Below, piece after piece: positions 19,312 to 27,586 of a stretch of 64,000 nucleotides of DNA; position 1 is the first letter of the stretch, and every line of letters starts with the position of its first letter. Location: assembly GCA_963790545.1 (NCBI GenBank), contig CAWBPA010000026.1, positions 1 to 64,000 on the forward strand, written 5' to 3'. Below the pieces are notes generated by a model. It was not told the DNA's origin, searched no databases, and worked only from the letters and a program-made list of their open reading frames with translations. The DNA is from DATBJG01 sp963790545. GTDB lineage: Bacteria; Acidobacteriota; Vicinamibacteria; Vicinamibacterales; JAMQPK01. Position numbers and translations under genes: made by a program.

Positions 19312-19784
19312 AGGCTTTGTGTCACTCGCTTCACCGCGTCGACAATGTTTTGGTACCCCGTGCAGCGACAGAGATTTCCGGACAGTGTGTCGCGAATTTC
19401 CGGTTCGCTCGGGTGTGGTTGGTCTTTGAGCAGCGCCACGAGCGTCATGAGAATGCCCGGCGTGCAGAAACCACATTGCAGAGCGTGAGCTTGTCGGAAC
19501 GCAGCCTGGAGCGGATGCAGCTCGCCCGTATCGCCCGGAGTCAGCCCCTCGACGGTGGTCACCTCATGTCCGTGCGCCTGAACGGCGAACGTGATACAGG
19601 ACCGGGTGGCCTGGCCGTCGAACAGAATGGTGCACGCACCACACACACCGTGCTCGCACCCCACATGGGTGCCGGTCAGTTCGAGCGTGTGCCGCAGGAA
19701 GTCACTGAGCAACAGTCGCGGTTCAACCGTACGTTGATGCCGCACACCGTTCACTGTGATGTCGATCGCGACCAAACCGCTCAC
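19308..19784 (-). CDS. 2Fe-2S subunit of a molybdenum hydroxylase (CoxS type)
   Basis: 158 residues with all eight cluster cysteines: C43, C48, C51, C63 (plant-type ferredoxin fold, CEHGVCGACTILFDG) and C104, C107, C139, C141 (helical domain, CGFCTPGILM and GNLCRCTGY). It carries electrons from the molybdenum centre to FAD. GTG start at 19784; no in-frame ATG nearby. First gene of an operon order S-L-M-permease-cyclase-amidase, with 4-bp overlaps at most joints. Confidence 0.92.
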   Translation of the reverse strand: MSGLVAIDITVNGVRHQRTVEPRLLLSDFLRHTLELTGTHVGCEHGVCGACTILFDGQATRSCITFAVQAHGHEVTTVEGLTPGDTGELHPLQAAFRQAHALQCGFCTPGILMTLVALLKDQPHPSEPEIRDTLSGNLCRCTGYQNIVDAVKRVTQSL

Positions 19785-19823
19785 GTCTCAGACCTCATGG
19801 TCCAGATGCTGGAAACGCTCCTA

Positions 19824-19897
19824 CCACAGAGGTCACGGAGGTCACAGAGCATTTCTTGTTTAGAGATTGTTCTCTGTGTTCTCTGTGACCTCTGTGG
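19824..19897. repeat. 'CTCTGTG' inverted repeat pair
   Basis: CCACAGAGGTCACGGAGGTC at 19824 and CTCTGTGTTCTCTGTGACCT at 19872 start the two 26-bp arms, which are inverse with a few mismatches and a 22-bp spacer. The pair lies between the STAS and 2Fe-2S genes. Confidence 0.7.
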
Positions 19898-19941
19898 TGA
19901 AAATCGTGTAGGAAGCCGTCCAGAAAGACCGGCAAGATGGC

Positions 19942-20295
19942 TCAGGCCCGATCCTGGCTGTCGAAGCTTTCGACGGCTTCGGCTTCGGATGAGAAGGACT
20001 CGAACACGGTCAACAGCTTCGTGACATTCAGTACCCTGAAGCTGCGCATGTGCAGGTGGCAGAGCTTGAGGTGACCATTGCGTTTGTGCAGCGTGATGTA
20101 CTTGCTCACCATCATGCCAAGACCCGCACTGTCGATGTGCGTCACTTCATCCAGATTGAGCAGAATCTTTCGTTTTCCAAGTTCGACGAGTTGATTGACC
20201 GTATCGCGGAGCTCTTCGTCGCCATCTCCGAGAATGAGACGGCCCTTCAAATCGAGGACCGTGACGTCACCGACCGAGCGCTCGACAATCTGCAT
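19942..20295 (-). CDS. STAS-domain anti-sigma factor antagonist (SpoIIAA-like)
   Basis: 117 residues: an almost bare STAS domain. VLDLKGRLILGDGDEELRD and the phospho-acceptor loop THIDSAGLGMMVSKY with S56 fit anti-anti-sigma factors, which are switched by phosphorylation from a partner serine kinase and sequester it. No partner kinase or sigma factor is adjacent, so it acts at a distance. ATG at 20293-20295. Confidence 0.87.
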   Translation of the reverse strand: MQIVERSVGDVTVLDLKGRLILGDGDEELRDTVNQLVELGKRKILLNLDEVTHIDSAGLGMMVSKYITLHKRNGHLKLCHLHMRSFRVLNVTKLLTVFESFSSEAEAVESFDSQDRA

Positions 20296-20383
20296 CTTCG
20301 CGCCCTCGACCTCCGTCCGCGGCTGACGCGTCTTACTGGCTCCGACTCACGAGTGGGGCGGATTATACCGAATCGCTGGTCCG

Positions 20384-20410
20384 GCGGGGGCTAAAGCCCC
20401 TGCGCTACCA
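20384..20410. repeat. REP-like palindrome
   Basis: GGGGCTAAAGCCCC (20387-20400) followed by TGCGCTACC. It lies in the divergent region upstream of the DUF6152 gene and shares the GCGCTAC arm with 20883-20941. Confidence 0.65.
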
Positions 20411-20472
20411 GGCCCTGAGGCGGTATACAATATCCACTCTCAACCCATCGCGCGAAAACGAGGGACCCAACC

Positions 20473-20871
20473 ATGAAGCTCGTCCGGGCTTTACTTTTCA
20501 TCGTCCTGTCCGCCGGCACTTCGGTGGCGGCACATCACTCGTTCGCCGCGGAATTCGACGGGAGCAAGCCTATTACCCTCTCGGGCACCGTCGCCCGGGT
20601 GGAGTGGACGAACCCGCACATCCATTTCTTTCTGGATGTGAAGGACGAGACCGGCAAGGTCACACAGTGGAAATTCGAAGGATATCCGCCGAACATGCTG
20701 GTCAGGCAGGGCTGGAAGCGGGAAGTGACCCTGAAGCCTGGTGACGCGGTGACCGTATTTGGGTGGCGCGCACGCACCGAGCCAAACATGGCCCATGCTC
20801 GCGAGGTCACGTTCGCGGACGGCCGCAAATTGGCCGCGGGACCGCCTGCTGGCACGGGAGGAGGCCAGTAG
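20473..20871 (+). CDS. DUF6152 small secreted protein
   Basis: 132 residues. Signal peptide LVRALLFIVLSAGTSVAAHH, then the DUF6152 pattern HHSFAAEFDGSKPITLSGTV, WTNPHIHFFLDVKDETG and VTVFGWRARTE. The family is widespread in Acidobacteriota and Proteobacteria and is usually beside the 'DGKPDLSGVW' proteins, as here. Its function is unknown; the predicted fold is a small beta barrel. ATG at 20473 with GAGGGA 8-13 bp upstream. Confidence 0.85.
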   Translation: MKLVRALLFIVLSAGTSVAAHHSFAAEFDGSKPITLSGTVARVEWTNPHIHFFLDVKDETGKVTQWKFEGYPPNMLVRQGWKREVTLKPGDAVTVFGWRARTEPNMAHAREVTFADGRKLAAGPPAGTGGGQ

Positions 20872-20882
20872 CGCGGCGCATC

Positions 20883-20941
20883 GTAGCGCAGGCCTTCAGG
20901 CCTGCTTTGAGGCGCCGGGCAGGTCTAAAGACCTGCGCTAC
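20883..20941. repeat. Composite palindrome (two hairpins inside outer inverted arms)
   Basis: Outer arms GTAGCGCAGG (20883-20892) and CCTGCGCTAC (20932-20941) are perfect inverses. Inside lie GCAGGCCTTCAGGCCTGC and GCAGGTCTAAAGACCTGC. It separates the DUF6152 gene from the next gene. Confidence 0.8.
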
Positions 20942-20991
20942 GTACGATTTTGCAACGCACTCATAGGGTCCGCGTTACGAGGAGATCGCAC

Positions 20992-21816
20992 GTGAACACT
21001 CGCATGCTCAGGTCGCTCGCGTCGGTCGTTGCCACTGCCGTCCTATGTACCACACCACTGAATGCCCAGACGGGGCCGACACCGGGTGGCAAGCCAATCC
21101 CGCGCGCGGCCGACGGGAAACCCGATCTTTCCGGCGTCTGGATAGCCAGCGGGGCGATGCTGCTGCTCTTCGGCGAAGAAGCCGTCAAAGCCGTTCGGGA
21201 AGCTGACGCTGCCTCAGGCAGGCCCGCGCCTCCGAAAAGAGAGCCACCTCCCTACAAGCCAGAGGCCGAAGCGAAAAGGCAGTACTACGTCAACCGTCGC
21301 GGTATTGACGATCCGATGGCGCGCTGCCTCATCTCGGGCGTGCCACGCATCACGGCTCGACCGTTGCCGTTCCAGATTGTGCAGCTGCCCGGGCAGGTCA
21401 TCATTCTCTACGAAGTGCATCACGCCTTTCGAATCATTCCCACCGACGGCCGTCCGCATCCCGACGATTGGGAGCCGTCCTATCTGGGAGAATCGGTCGG
21501 GCATTGGGAGGGCGATACGCTGGTTGTGGACGTGATGGGTTTCAACACTGATACCTGGCTCACGGGTGTCGGCACGATCCACAGCGAGAAACTCCGTGTC
21601 ACGGAGCGATATACCCGCGACACGGTCGACACGATTCGCTACCAGGTCACGATGGAGGATCCTGAGGTGTTCACCAAGCCCTGGCACATCGAGGAAACGC
21701 TCCGTCTGCGCCCGAAAGAGCGACTCCGCGAATACGAATGTATCGAGAACAACAACGACAACCTCATCCGCTTTGAAAAGCTCCTGAAGGAGTCCGCACC
21801 GGCGGCGAAGCCCTAG
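20992..21816 (+). CDS. Secreted protein of the 'DGKPDLSGVW' family, unknown function
   Basis: 274 residues. GTG start at 20992, supported by GAGGAGAT 6 bp upstream, then a signal peptide (LRSLASVVATAVLCTTPLNAQ). Pattern: RAADGKPDLSGVWIASG, CLISGVPRITARPLPFQIVQ, GRPHPDDWEPSYLGESVG, HWEGDTLVVDVMGFNTDTW, IHSEKLRVTERYTRDT. It is a paralogue of the protein at 11359-12135. It follows DUF6152 on the same strand, so the two may be co-transcribed. No catalytic residues can be named. Confidence 0.75.
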   Translation: MNTRMLRSLASVVATAVLCTTPLNAQTGPTPGGKPIPRAADGKPDLSGVWIASGAMLLLFGEEAVKAVREADAASGRPAPPKREPPPYKPEAEAKRQYYVNRRGIDDPMARCLISGVPRITARPLPFQIVQLPGQVIILYEVHHAFRIIPTDGRPHPDDWEPSYLGESVGHWEGDTLVVDVMGFNTDTWLTGVGTIHSEKLRVTERYTRDTVDTIRYQVTMEDPEVFTKPWHIEETLRLRPKERLREYECIENNNDNLIRFEKLLKESAPAAKP

Positions 21817-21822
21817 GGCGTT

Positions 21823-21879
21823 TCGAAATCGCAGTACGTAGGCCGGGTCCTGCTCTTTGGACCCGGCTCCAGGCGGGCG
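21823..21879. repeat. Dispersed palindromic repeat (copy of right half of 60126-60207)
   Basis: CGCAGTACGTAGGCCGGGTC then TGCTCTTTGGACCCGGCTCC and AGGCGGGC. This matches, inverted, the right half of the large palindrome at 60126-60207 almost base for base. It lies in the convergent gap after the secreted protein gene. Confidence 0.75.
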
Positions 21880-21881
21880 TG

Positions 21882-22802
21882 TTATTTTTTCTTCAGCTCG
21901 TCGTAGATTGCCTGAACGGCGGCCTTGACGCGCATCGATTCGTATCCCGGGTACTTGCTCGTCAGGCTGAGGCCCGCCGCCGCCTCGTCCACGCTCTTGC
22001 CTGCCTTCATCGCGGCCTGGGTCGCCGCCAACAGATCTGCGTTGAACCGCTGATACTCCACCAGGTCCTTCCACTGCTGGACGGGCAGATGTCCACCAAT
22101 AATCGTGTCAACGTTCGAGACCCCCTTTATCAGCCGGTCGAGAGTCTTCGGCAGTTCGACGCCGGTGCCGCCGTTCGCTAGATCAAGAAACGGAGCGTCC
22201 TTCCACGGAAACATGTCCCCCATGTGCATCGTCCGCAGCGCCGTGAACACGACAAACGTATCGCCATTCGTGTGCCCCGGGCCAAAGTAGTACAGGTCGA
22301 TCTGCTCCTTGCCTTTGCCGATTGACAATTTGTCCTTATAGGTTCGCTTCGGCAGGAACTTCGCTTTCTCGCCTTTGAACGCGTCCATCCGTTCCATGTT
22401 CGACTTGGTGTTCTCCTGCACGATCGTCTCGACCGTCGTGCCAAAGAACTCGTTGCTGCCGGTATGGTCGCCGTGTGTGTGCGTATTGATGATGGTCGTG
22501 ATGGGCTTGTTCGTAACGGTTTTTACTCGATCGAGGATGACCTGACCCCAGCCGGGCAACTTCGTATCAACGATAACGACCCCCGCGTCGGTCACGAATA
22601 CGGCTGTGTTGCCGCCGCTAAACGCGTCGCGGTCGGCTACGCTCGAACCAGTGATGCTGTAGAGGTTCTCTTTGACCTTCTCGATTTTGGTGGCGCTCAG
22701 CGCGGCGGCCGACGGACCCGCCGGCGGCGCCTGAACGGCCGCGCCCGCCATCGACAATCCCCCGACCGCAATGACCAGCCCGAGCACGATTTCCCGCCTC
22801 AT
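21882..22802 (-). CDS. Secreted metallo-beta-lactamase-fold hydrolase
   Basis: 306 residues from the ATG at 22800-22802, which has AGAGGAGG just upstream. A longer in-frame start at 22907 would overlap the divergent gene and is rejected. Signal peptide VLGLVIAVGGLSMAGAA. The metal motif is INTHTHGDHTGS (H108, H110, D112, H113), followed by FGPGHTNGDTFVVF and the late GGHLPVQQW. This fits the MBL-fold hydrolases that bind one or two Zn2+. The substrate is unknown; the group includes non-lactamase periplasmic esterases and lactonases. Confidence 0.85.
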   Translation of the reverse strand: MRREIVLGLVIAVGGLSMAGAAVQAPPAGPSAAALSATKIEKVKENLYSITGSSVADRDAFSGGNTAVFVTDAGVVIVDTKLPGWGQVILDRVKTVTNKPITTIINTHTHGDHTGSNEFFGTTVETIVQENTKSNMERMDAFKGEKAKFLPKRTYKDKLSIGKGKEQIDLYYFGPGHTNGDTFVVFTALRTMHMGDMFPWKDAPFLDLANGGTGVELPKTLDRLIKGVSNVDTIIGGHLPVQQWKDLVEYQRFNADLLAATQAAMKAGKSVDEAAAGLSLTSKYPGYESMRVKAAVQAIYDELKKK

Positions 22803-22892
22803 GACACGCCTCCTCTGGCTTAGTTCGCCCCGCATTCTACCAGCATGTTTGGGGGATGAGCTTCCGCAACCCTGGTTTTCGCATGTCCAAGT

Positions 22893-23549
22893 ATGGGCAC
22901 ATCTCACGCGGTCGTCGTCGGGCTACTCATCGGAATCCTCGGCCAGACGGGGCTCGCGGCGGCGCAGGGCCATCGCGAGACCCTGCAGTTGCCGCGAGGC
23001 GATGTGTCACTCCAAGTGGGTATCACCGGCACCGACGAGCCTTCGGTCGATCCCGCCGACAACTGGTATGGCACCTGGAACGGAGCCGTAAGTGTCGGTT
23101 ATTACTGGACCGAGCACCTCAAGACCGAATTGGACGCAGGTCTGACGAGCGAGGGCCAGCAGTGGGGTCGTGTGGTGGCAGGAGACATCTACACATACTC
23201 CACACATAGTTTCTCGACACGCAGCGTGACGTTGTCGCAGCAGTACCAGTTTGGTCACAATGCTCGATTTCATCCGTTCGTTGGCGCTGGCATTGCTTTG
23301 GACTGGATTCGACATACGGAAGAACGGCAGCCCGTCTATCAGACCCTTCGGGTTCCCCCTTACTCAATTCTTGTCCAACCGGCTCGGACCATTGGACCCA
23401 CAACAGACGTGCAGGTCGTACCTTTTGTGAGCAGCGGGTTCAAAGGCTACTTCAACGAGCGCGGCTTCTTCCGGTCGGATTTCCAGATTGGATTTCGCGG
23501 AGGGGTGAGGCATGTGACGGTGCGATCGGGATTCGGCTTCGATTTTTAG
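22893..23549 (+). CDS. Small outer-membrane beta-barrel protein
   Basis: 218 residues with a signal peptide (VVVGLLIGILGQTGLAAAQ). Amphipathic strands (NGAVSVGYYWTEHLKTELD, VTLSQQYQFGHNARFHPFVG, GFFRSDFQIGFRGGV) and a terminal aromatic residue in SGFGFDF indicate an OmpA/OmpW-like eight-stranded barrel. Function unknown. The next gene follows after 9 bp, suggesting an operon. Confidence 0.7.
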   Translation: MGTSHAVVVGLLIGILGQTGLAAAQGHRETLQLPRGDVSLQVGITGTDEPSVDPADNWYGTWNGAVSVGYYWTEHLKTELDAGLTSEGQQWGRVVAGDIYTYSTHSFSTRSVTLSQQYQFGHNARFHPFVGAGIALDWIRHTEERQPVYQTLRVPPYSILVQPARTIGPTTDVQVVPFVSSGFKGYFNERGFFRSDFQIGFRGGVRHVTVRSGFGFDF

Positions 23550-23558
23550 GAGGGCGAA

Positions 23559-23939
23559 ATGAAGAGGATTACTGCGCTGCTGATACTTTGTGCGTTCGCG
23601 CTGAACGTCGGGGCACCATCTATCGCCCAGGCTCAGGCTGCGACCGTCGCTGGTGAATTCGTCAGCCGGCTACCCATCGGCACCAACACGAAGTTGCGGC
23701 TCGAAGATGGTCGAAAAATCAAAGCCACGCTGATGAGCATCGAAAATGATGCAGTCGTCGTGAAAGTGAATACGCGACTTCCCGAGCCTCCGCTCAGAAT
23801 CGAGCTCAGTCGGATCGTCGACGCCGATATCGATCGCGGGGGGGCGAACATGGGGAGAGCCATTGCGGCAGGCACGGCCGCTGGCGCCGGGGCTGCACTC
23901 GGCGTGTTCTTCTTGCTGGTGGCGATCTATTCGGATTAA
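23559..23939 (+). CDS. Small envelope protein with Sm-like fold and C-terminal membrane segment
   Basis: 126 residues. Signal peptide (ALLILCAFALNVGAPSIAQA), a beta-rich core (NTKLRLEDGRKIKATLMSIE, AVVVKVNTRLPEPPLRIEL) that resembles LSm/SH3-type small barrels, then a Gly/Ala-rich hydrophobic end (AAGTAAGAGAALGVFFLLVA). ATG at 23559 with GGAGGGCGAA upstream. It overlaps nothing but is tightly spaced after the barrel protein. No function can be given. Confidence 0.7.
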   Translation: MKRITALLILCAFALNVGAPSIAQAQAATVAGEFVSRLPIGTNTKLRLEDGRKIKATLMSIENDAVVVKVNTRLPEPPLRIELSRIVDADIDRGGANMGRAIAAGTAAGAGAALGVFFLLVAIYSD

Positions 23940-24081
23940 TGCATCGCCCGGCGCTTGAAGGTTGTTTCCTGTTTTGAGCTGGGACGCCGTACACATTACG
24001 AGACCCTCAATGGATGAGCTTCTTAGTTAGCGGTACCTGTTGTACAGATTCTCAGTCACGCTAGGGCTCCCCAACTCACTT

Positions 24082-26325
24082 ATGTCCACAATGATTCCAT
24101 TCGGCTGGGTGTCCCTGGTTTCGTTGATATTCTTCCTGCCCGCAGACGCGCTGGGACAACTTCGTGCCGTTTCATTTGTCAGTGGGTTGAGCCTGCCCGT
24201 GGCATTCGCTCAAGATCCTTCGAATTCCTCAGTCCAATATGTCGCTGAGCAAAAAGGTCTGATTCGCGTTATTGAGGACGGAATCCTGCAGTCGACACCT
24301 TTCCTCGATCTCACCAGCCTTGTGTCTGCAGACGGGGAGCGGGGACTTCTAGGTCTGGCGTTCCCACCAAACTACGGCGCGAGCGGTCGGTTTTTCGTTT
24401 TCTACACCCGCAACGGCGATGGGAGCATGACGGGAGATATTGTCGTAGCACGCTACAAACGATCCACAGGCAATACGCTGCTAGCGGATCCTGCGTCTCG
24501 AAAGGATTTGGAGTGGGGTTCACTGCCCTACATCGAGCATTCAGGATTCGGCAACCATAACGGAGGACACCTAGCGTTTGGCCCGGATGGTTATCTCTAC
24601 ATAGCCATCGGCGACGGGGGTGGTGGGAACGATCCAACAAACAATGCGCAGAACCCCGCCTCATTCCTAGGCAAGATTCTTAGGATCGACGTCAACGTAC
24701 CGGACGACGATGCACAGGGCTACGTCGTTCCACCGGACAATCCGTTTGTCGATGACATTCCTGTCGATGCGCTCACCGAGATCTGGGATTTTGGTGTTCG
24801 CAATCCCTGGAAGTTCAGTTTTGACGATTTCAATGGCGGTACGAACGCGCTGATAATTGCGGACGTCGGGCAGGGAGCTTGGGAAGAAGTGGATTACGAG
24901 CCAACCAACCGCGGCGGTCGTAATTATGGCTGGCGAAATAGAGAAGGCGCTCACGACAACCAGGGTAATGTGTTCAACCCAGTGCCGCCTGCCTACACTC
25001 CTCTCGTCGACCCGATCTACGAGTACGACCACGCGACCGGAAACTCGATCACCGGTGGGTTCGTCTATCGCGGAATCGCAATGAGGTCGTCGTTCAAAGG
25101 CCGGTATTTCTTCGCTGACTTCATTCGTGGCCGTGTCTGGTCGCTCGAAATGATAGTCAACGCTATCACCGGCGAAGCGACGGCATCAGATGTCTTGGAA
25201 CACACGGGCGAACTAGGCGGAAGCGCGACGCTTGGTGCCATCAGTTCGTTTGGACGCGACACGGCGGGCGAACTGTACATCGTGAGCTACGCCGGAACCA
25301 TCTATAAGATTGTCGACGTGACTCCGCCAGACGATCTGCAACTTGTGGTATTCAACAAGAATGGCGATGCGTTTAAAGATATCCTTCTCTATAACCGCAT
25401 GACTGGCGCATGGACGATCCAGTATGGCAACGTCATGGGGCAGTTCAATACAGGACTTGCCGGTGGATGGGCAGCAGGTTGGCAAATCTCAGTCGCGGAT
25501 TTCAACGGCGACGGCCTCGATGACCTCTTTTTGTATTCGGTGACAACCGGAGTCTGGTTTAAGGCAACGAACATTGTCGGTGGATTCTCGTATTTCACGC
25601 AAACCTGGCAGCCCGGGTTCACGACGTTCATCGTCGATTTCAATGGCGACAATCGATCCGACGTCTTCGCGTACAACCCCGTGACGGGCCTTTGGTTTAC
25701 TTGCATCAGTGTCGGAGCGGGAACAACGAGCTTCGACTATGGTGCAGGCGGCTGGCAACAATGGCAGCTGTTCCCTGCGGACTTCGATGATGACGGCCGG
25801 AGTGACTTTCTTCTCTATGACCCCGCCGACGGACTGTATTACAAGGCGATCACTCGAGGTAACGGCGTGTTCATGTACAGCTCCGAGGGGTGGGCTCCGG
25901 GCTGGATTCCGTTCATTGCCGACCTCAATAGCGACGGCCTCGACGATGCGTTCTTGTACAACAGCGTGAGTGGAATCTGGTATCGGTCAACCAGCCACGG
26001 ATCGGGGACAGGCGGATTCAACTACGTAGGCGGGGGTTGGGCGGCAGGTTGGACAGTGCAGCCAGCTGATTTTGATGGCAATGGGCTCACTGACTTCTTT
26101 CTACTCCATGCGAACGGAAACTGGTACAAGGTCATCAATACTGGTACGGGCTTTACGTACTTTGCGGGCGGGTGGCGTGCGGGATGGACAACCACAATTG
26201 CGGATCTCAATGGCGATGGCAACTCCGACGTTTTCTTATTTGACCCGTTGAGCCTGACATGGTATCAGGCCCTTACTACTCCTGCTGGCACATTCACCTA
26301 CACGACTGGAACTTTCCCCCGATAG
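24082..26325 (+). CDS. PQQ-dependent sugar dehydrogenase fused to seven FG-GAP/VCBS repeats
   Basis: 747 residues from the ATG at 24082 (a TTG at 24040 is less likely). Signal peptide MIPFGWVSLVSLIFFLPADA. Residues about 30-415 are a glucose/sorbosone-dehydrogenase beta-propeller: GERGLLGLAFPPNYGASG, the His-bearing FGNHNGGHLAFGPDGYL, GVRNPWKFSFD, DVGQGAWEEVDYE and NYGWRNREG. These enzymes oxidise aldoses with PQQ in the periplasm. From about 420 on there are seven repeats of about 45 residues with calcium-type motifs such as DFNGDGLDDLFLY and DFNGDNRSDVFAY. The module recurs in two other proteins here. It is convergent with the next VCBS gene. Confidence 0.88.
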   Translation: MSTMIPFGWVSLVSLIFFLPADALGQLRAVSFVSGLSLPVAFAQDPSNSSVQYVAEQKGLIRVIEDGILQSTPFLDLTSLVSADGERGLLGLAFPPNYGASGRFFVFYTRNGDGSMTGDIVVARYKRSTGNTLLADPASRKDLEWGSLPYIEHSGFGNHNGGHLAFGPDGYLYIAIGDGGGGNDPTNNAQNPASFLGKILRIDVNVPDDDAQGYVVPPDNPFVDDIPVDALTEIWDFGVRNPWKFSFDDFNGGTNALIIADVGQGAWEEVDYEPTNRGGRNYGWRNREGAHDNQGNVFNPVPPAYTPLVDPIYEYDHATGNSITGGFVYRGIAMRSSFKGRYFFADFIRGRVWSLEMIVNAITGEATASDVLEHTGELGGSATLGAISSFGRDTAGELYIVSYAGTIYKIVDVTPPDDLQLVVFNKNGDAFKDILLYNRMTGAWTIQYGNVMGQFNTGLAGGWAAGWQISVADFNGDGLDDLFLYSVTTGVWFKATNIVGGFSYFTQTWQPGFTTFIVDFNGDNRSDVFAYNPVTGLWFTCISVGAGTTSFDYGAGGWQQWQLFPADFDDDGRSDFLLYDPADGLYYKAITRGNGVFMYSSEGWAPGWIPFIADLNSDGLDDAFLYNSVSGIWYRSTSHGSGTGGFNYVGGGWAAGWTVQPADFDGNGLTDFFLLHANGNWYKVINTGTGFTYFAGGWRAGWTTTIADLNGDGNSDVFLFDPLSLTWYQALTTPAGTFTYTTGTFPR

Positions 26326-26415
26326 ATTCAGAGGCTTCGACCTGCACGATATCGTTTAGTGAGTCTTTGGCTTGTCAATTCGTTTGTTTAAGCGAGTCGG
26401 CTTCGCTCTTCCACT

Positions 26416-27586
26416 TCAATTCTCCGTATTCAGTCCAAACTCCCCATGTTTCGAGAAGAGGTTGAGACCTGAGTCTAACACCCAGAAGAACAGATCGAAT
26501 CCCATCCACGCAAAAGCTGGGGATGGTCCGCGATTGAGTGCGACGGTCAAACCGCCTGCCAGCGAATCGTACAGCACCACGTCATCGCGCCCATCGCCAC
26601 TATAGTCTGCGACCAACGTTTTGAGTCCAGGATCAAACTGCCCGATGTAGTAGAGGAATGGGTGCGTTCCGAACGAGGTGGAGACGGCGATATCGTACAG
26701 GCCGAAGACTTTGTCATACAGAAAAAAACTCTCATCACCATCGATTCGAAAACCATCACCGGCCGCGGTGACTTCAAGCCCCGCAGGCCAGAACTCTGAC
26801 TGCCAGAAAACAAATGGATAACAGTTGCACAGACCAGTTCCGAGGTAGTTGGCGTGCAACATTTGCCCGGTATTGGGGCGGTAAAGCACGAGCGCTGTCG
26901 AACTCGCAGCGACATCGCGATTCACGGCGAGGCGAAAGTCCGTTCCGAAGGTACCATTTGCTTGGAAAGTCGTGTAGGAGGGCCAGCCATGGCTGCCCAA
27001 ATTCCTTAGAGTAAAAAAATTGCCGGAAACGGAATTGTAAAGCAGCAAATCGTCGGCATCGCCACCTGCTAGAGCGAGGGGGGATCTCAACGCATGGATC
27101 TGCCATCCAGGAGCCCACCCACCGCTACCGTAGTCAAACGTCAGGCCAGCGTTCCCGGAGATACACGTAACCCAATCTCCGGTGACTTCGTTGTACAGCA
27201 AAACATCCGAAAGCGCGTCGCCGTTCAAGCGCAGCACATGCGGTGTCCACCCCTCGCGCCAACCGCCGGAAGAGTACAGAATCCGCCGAAACCGTCCGAT
27301 ATCGCACGGTACCATGTGCCGCCTTGTTGATCGTAAAGAAGAAAGTCGGTCCGCTGGTCGCCGTTGAAGTCACCGGGACGTATCATCCAGTGCGGCCACC
27401 ACCCCCCAGCTGTCCAACCCCGAATCCTCCGGCACCATCTGACAAGAGCGTGGCCCATTCTCCTGTGCCACGATCCATCGCGAACAAGTCGGCCCGACCG
27501 TCACTGTTGAAGTCAATATCCTGCGCAACGGAGTCCGATCCAAATGCCAAGATCACTAGGACAAGAATCGTGATCCATCGCTTCAT
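26416..27586 (-). CDS. FG-GAP/VCBS repeat protein at the end of the glycan operon (frameshifted as read)
   Basis: About 390 residues over three frames, each change explained by one missing base. Start ATG at 27584-27586 with signal peptide RWITILVLVILAFGSDSVAQ. Repeats: DFNSDGRADLFAMDRGTGEW, DFNGDQRTDFLLYDQQGGTW, LNGDALSDVLLYNEVTGDW, later DYSGDGRDDVVLYDSLAG. The ATG overlaps the stop of the upstream membrane-protein gene (ATGA), so it is translated with the glycan operon. Its repeats are more divergent than the seven-unit module at 24-26 kb. Probably a secreted or surface propeller; ligand unknown. Confidence 0.78.
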
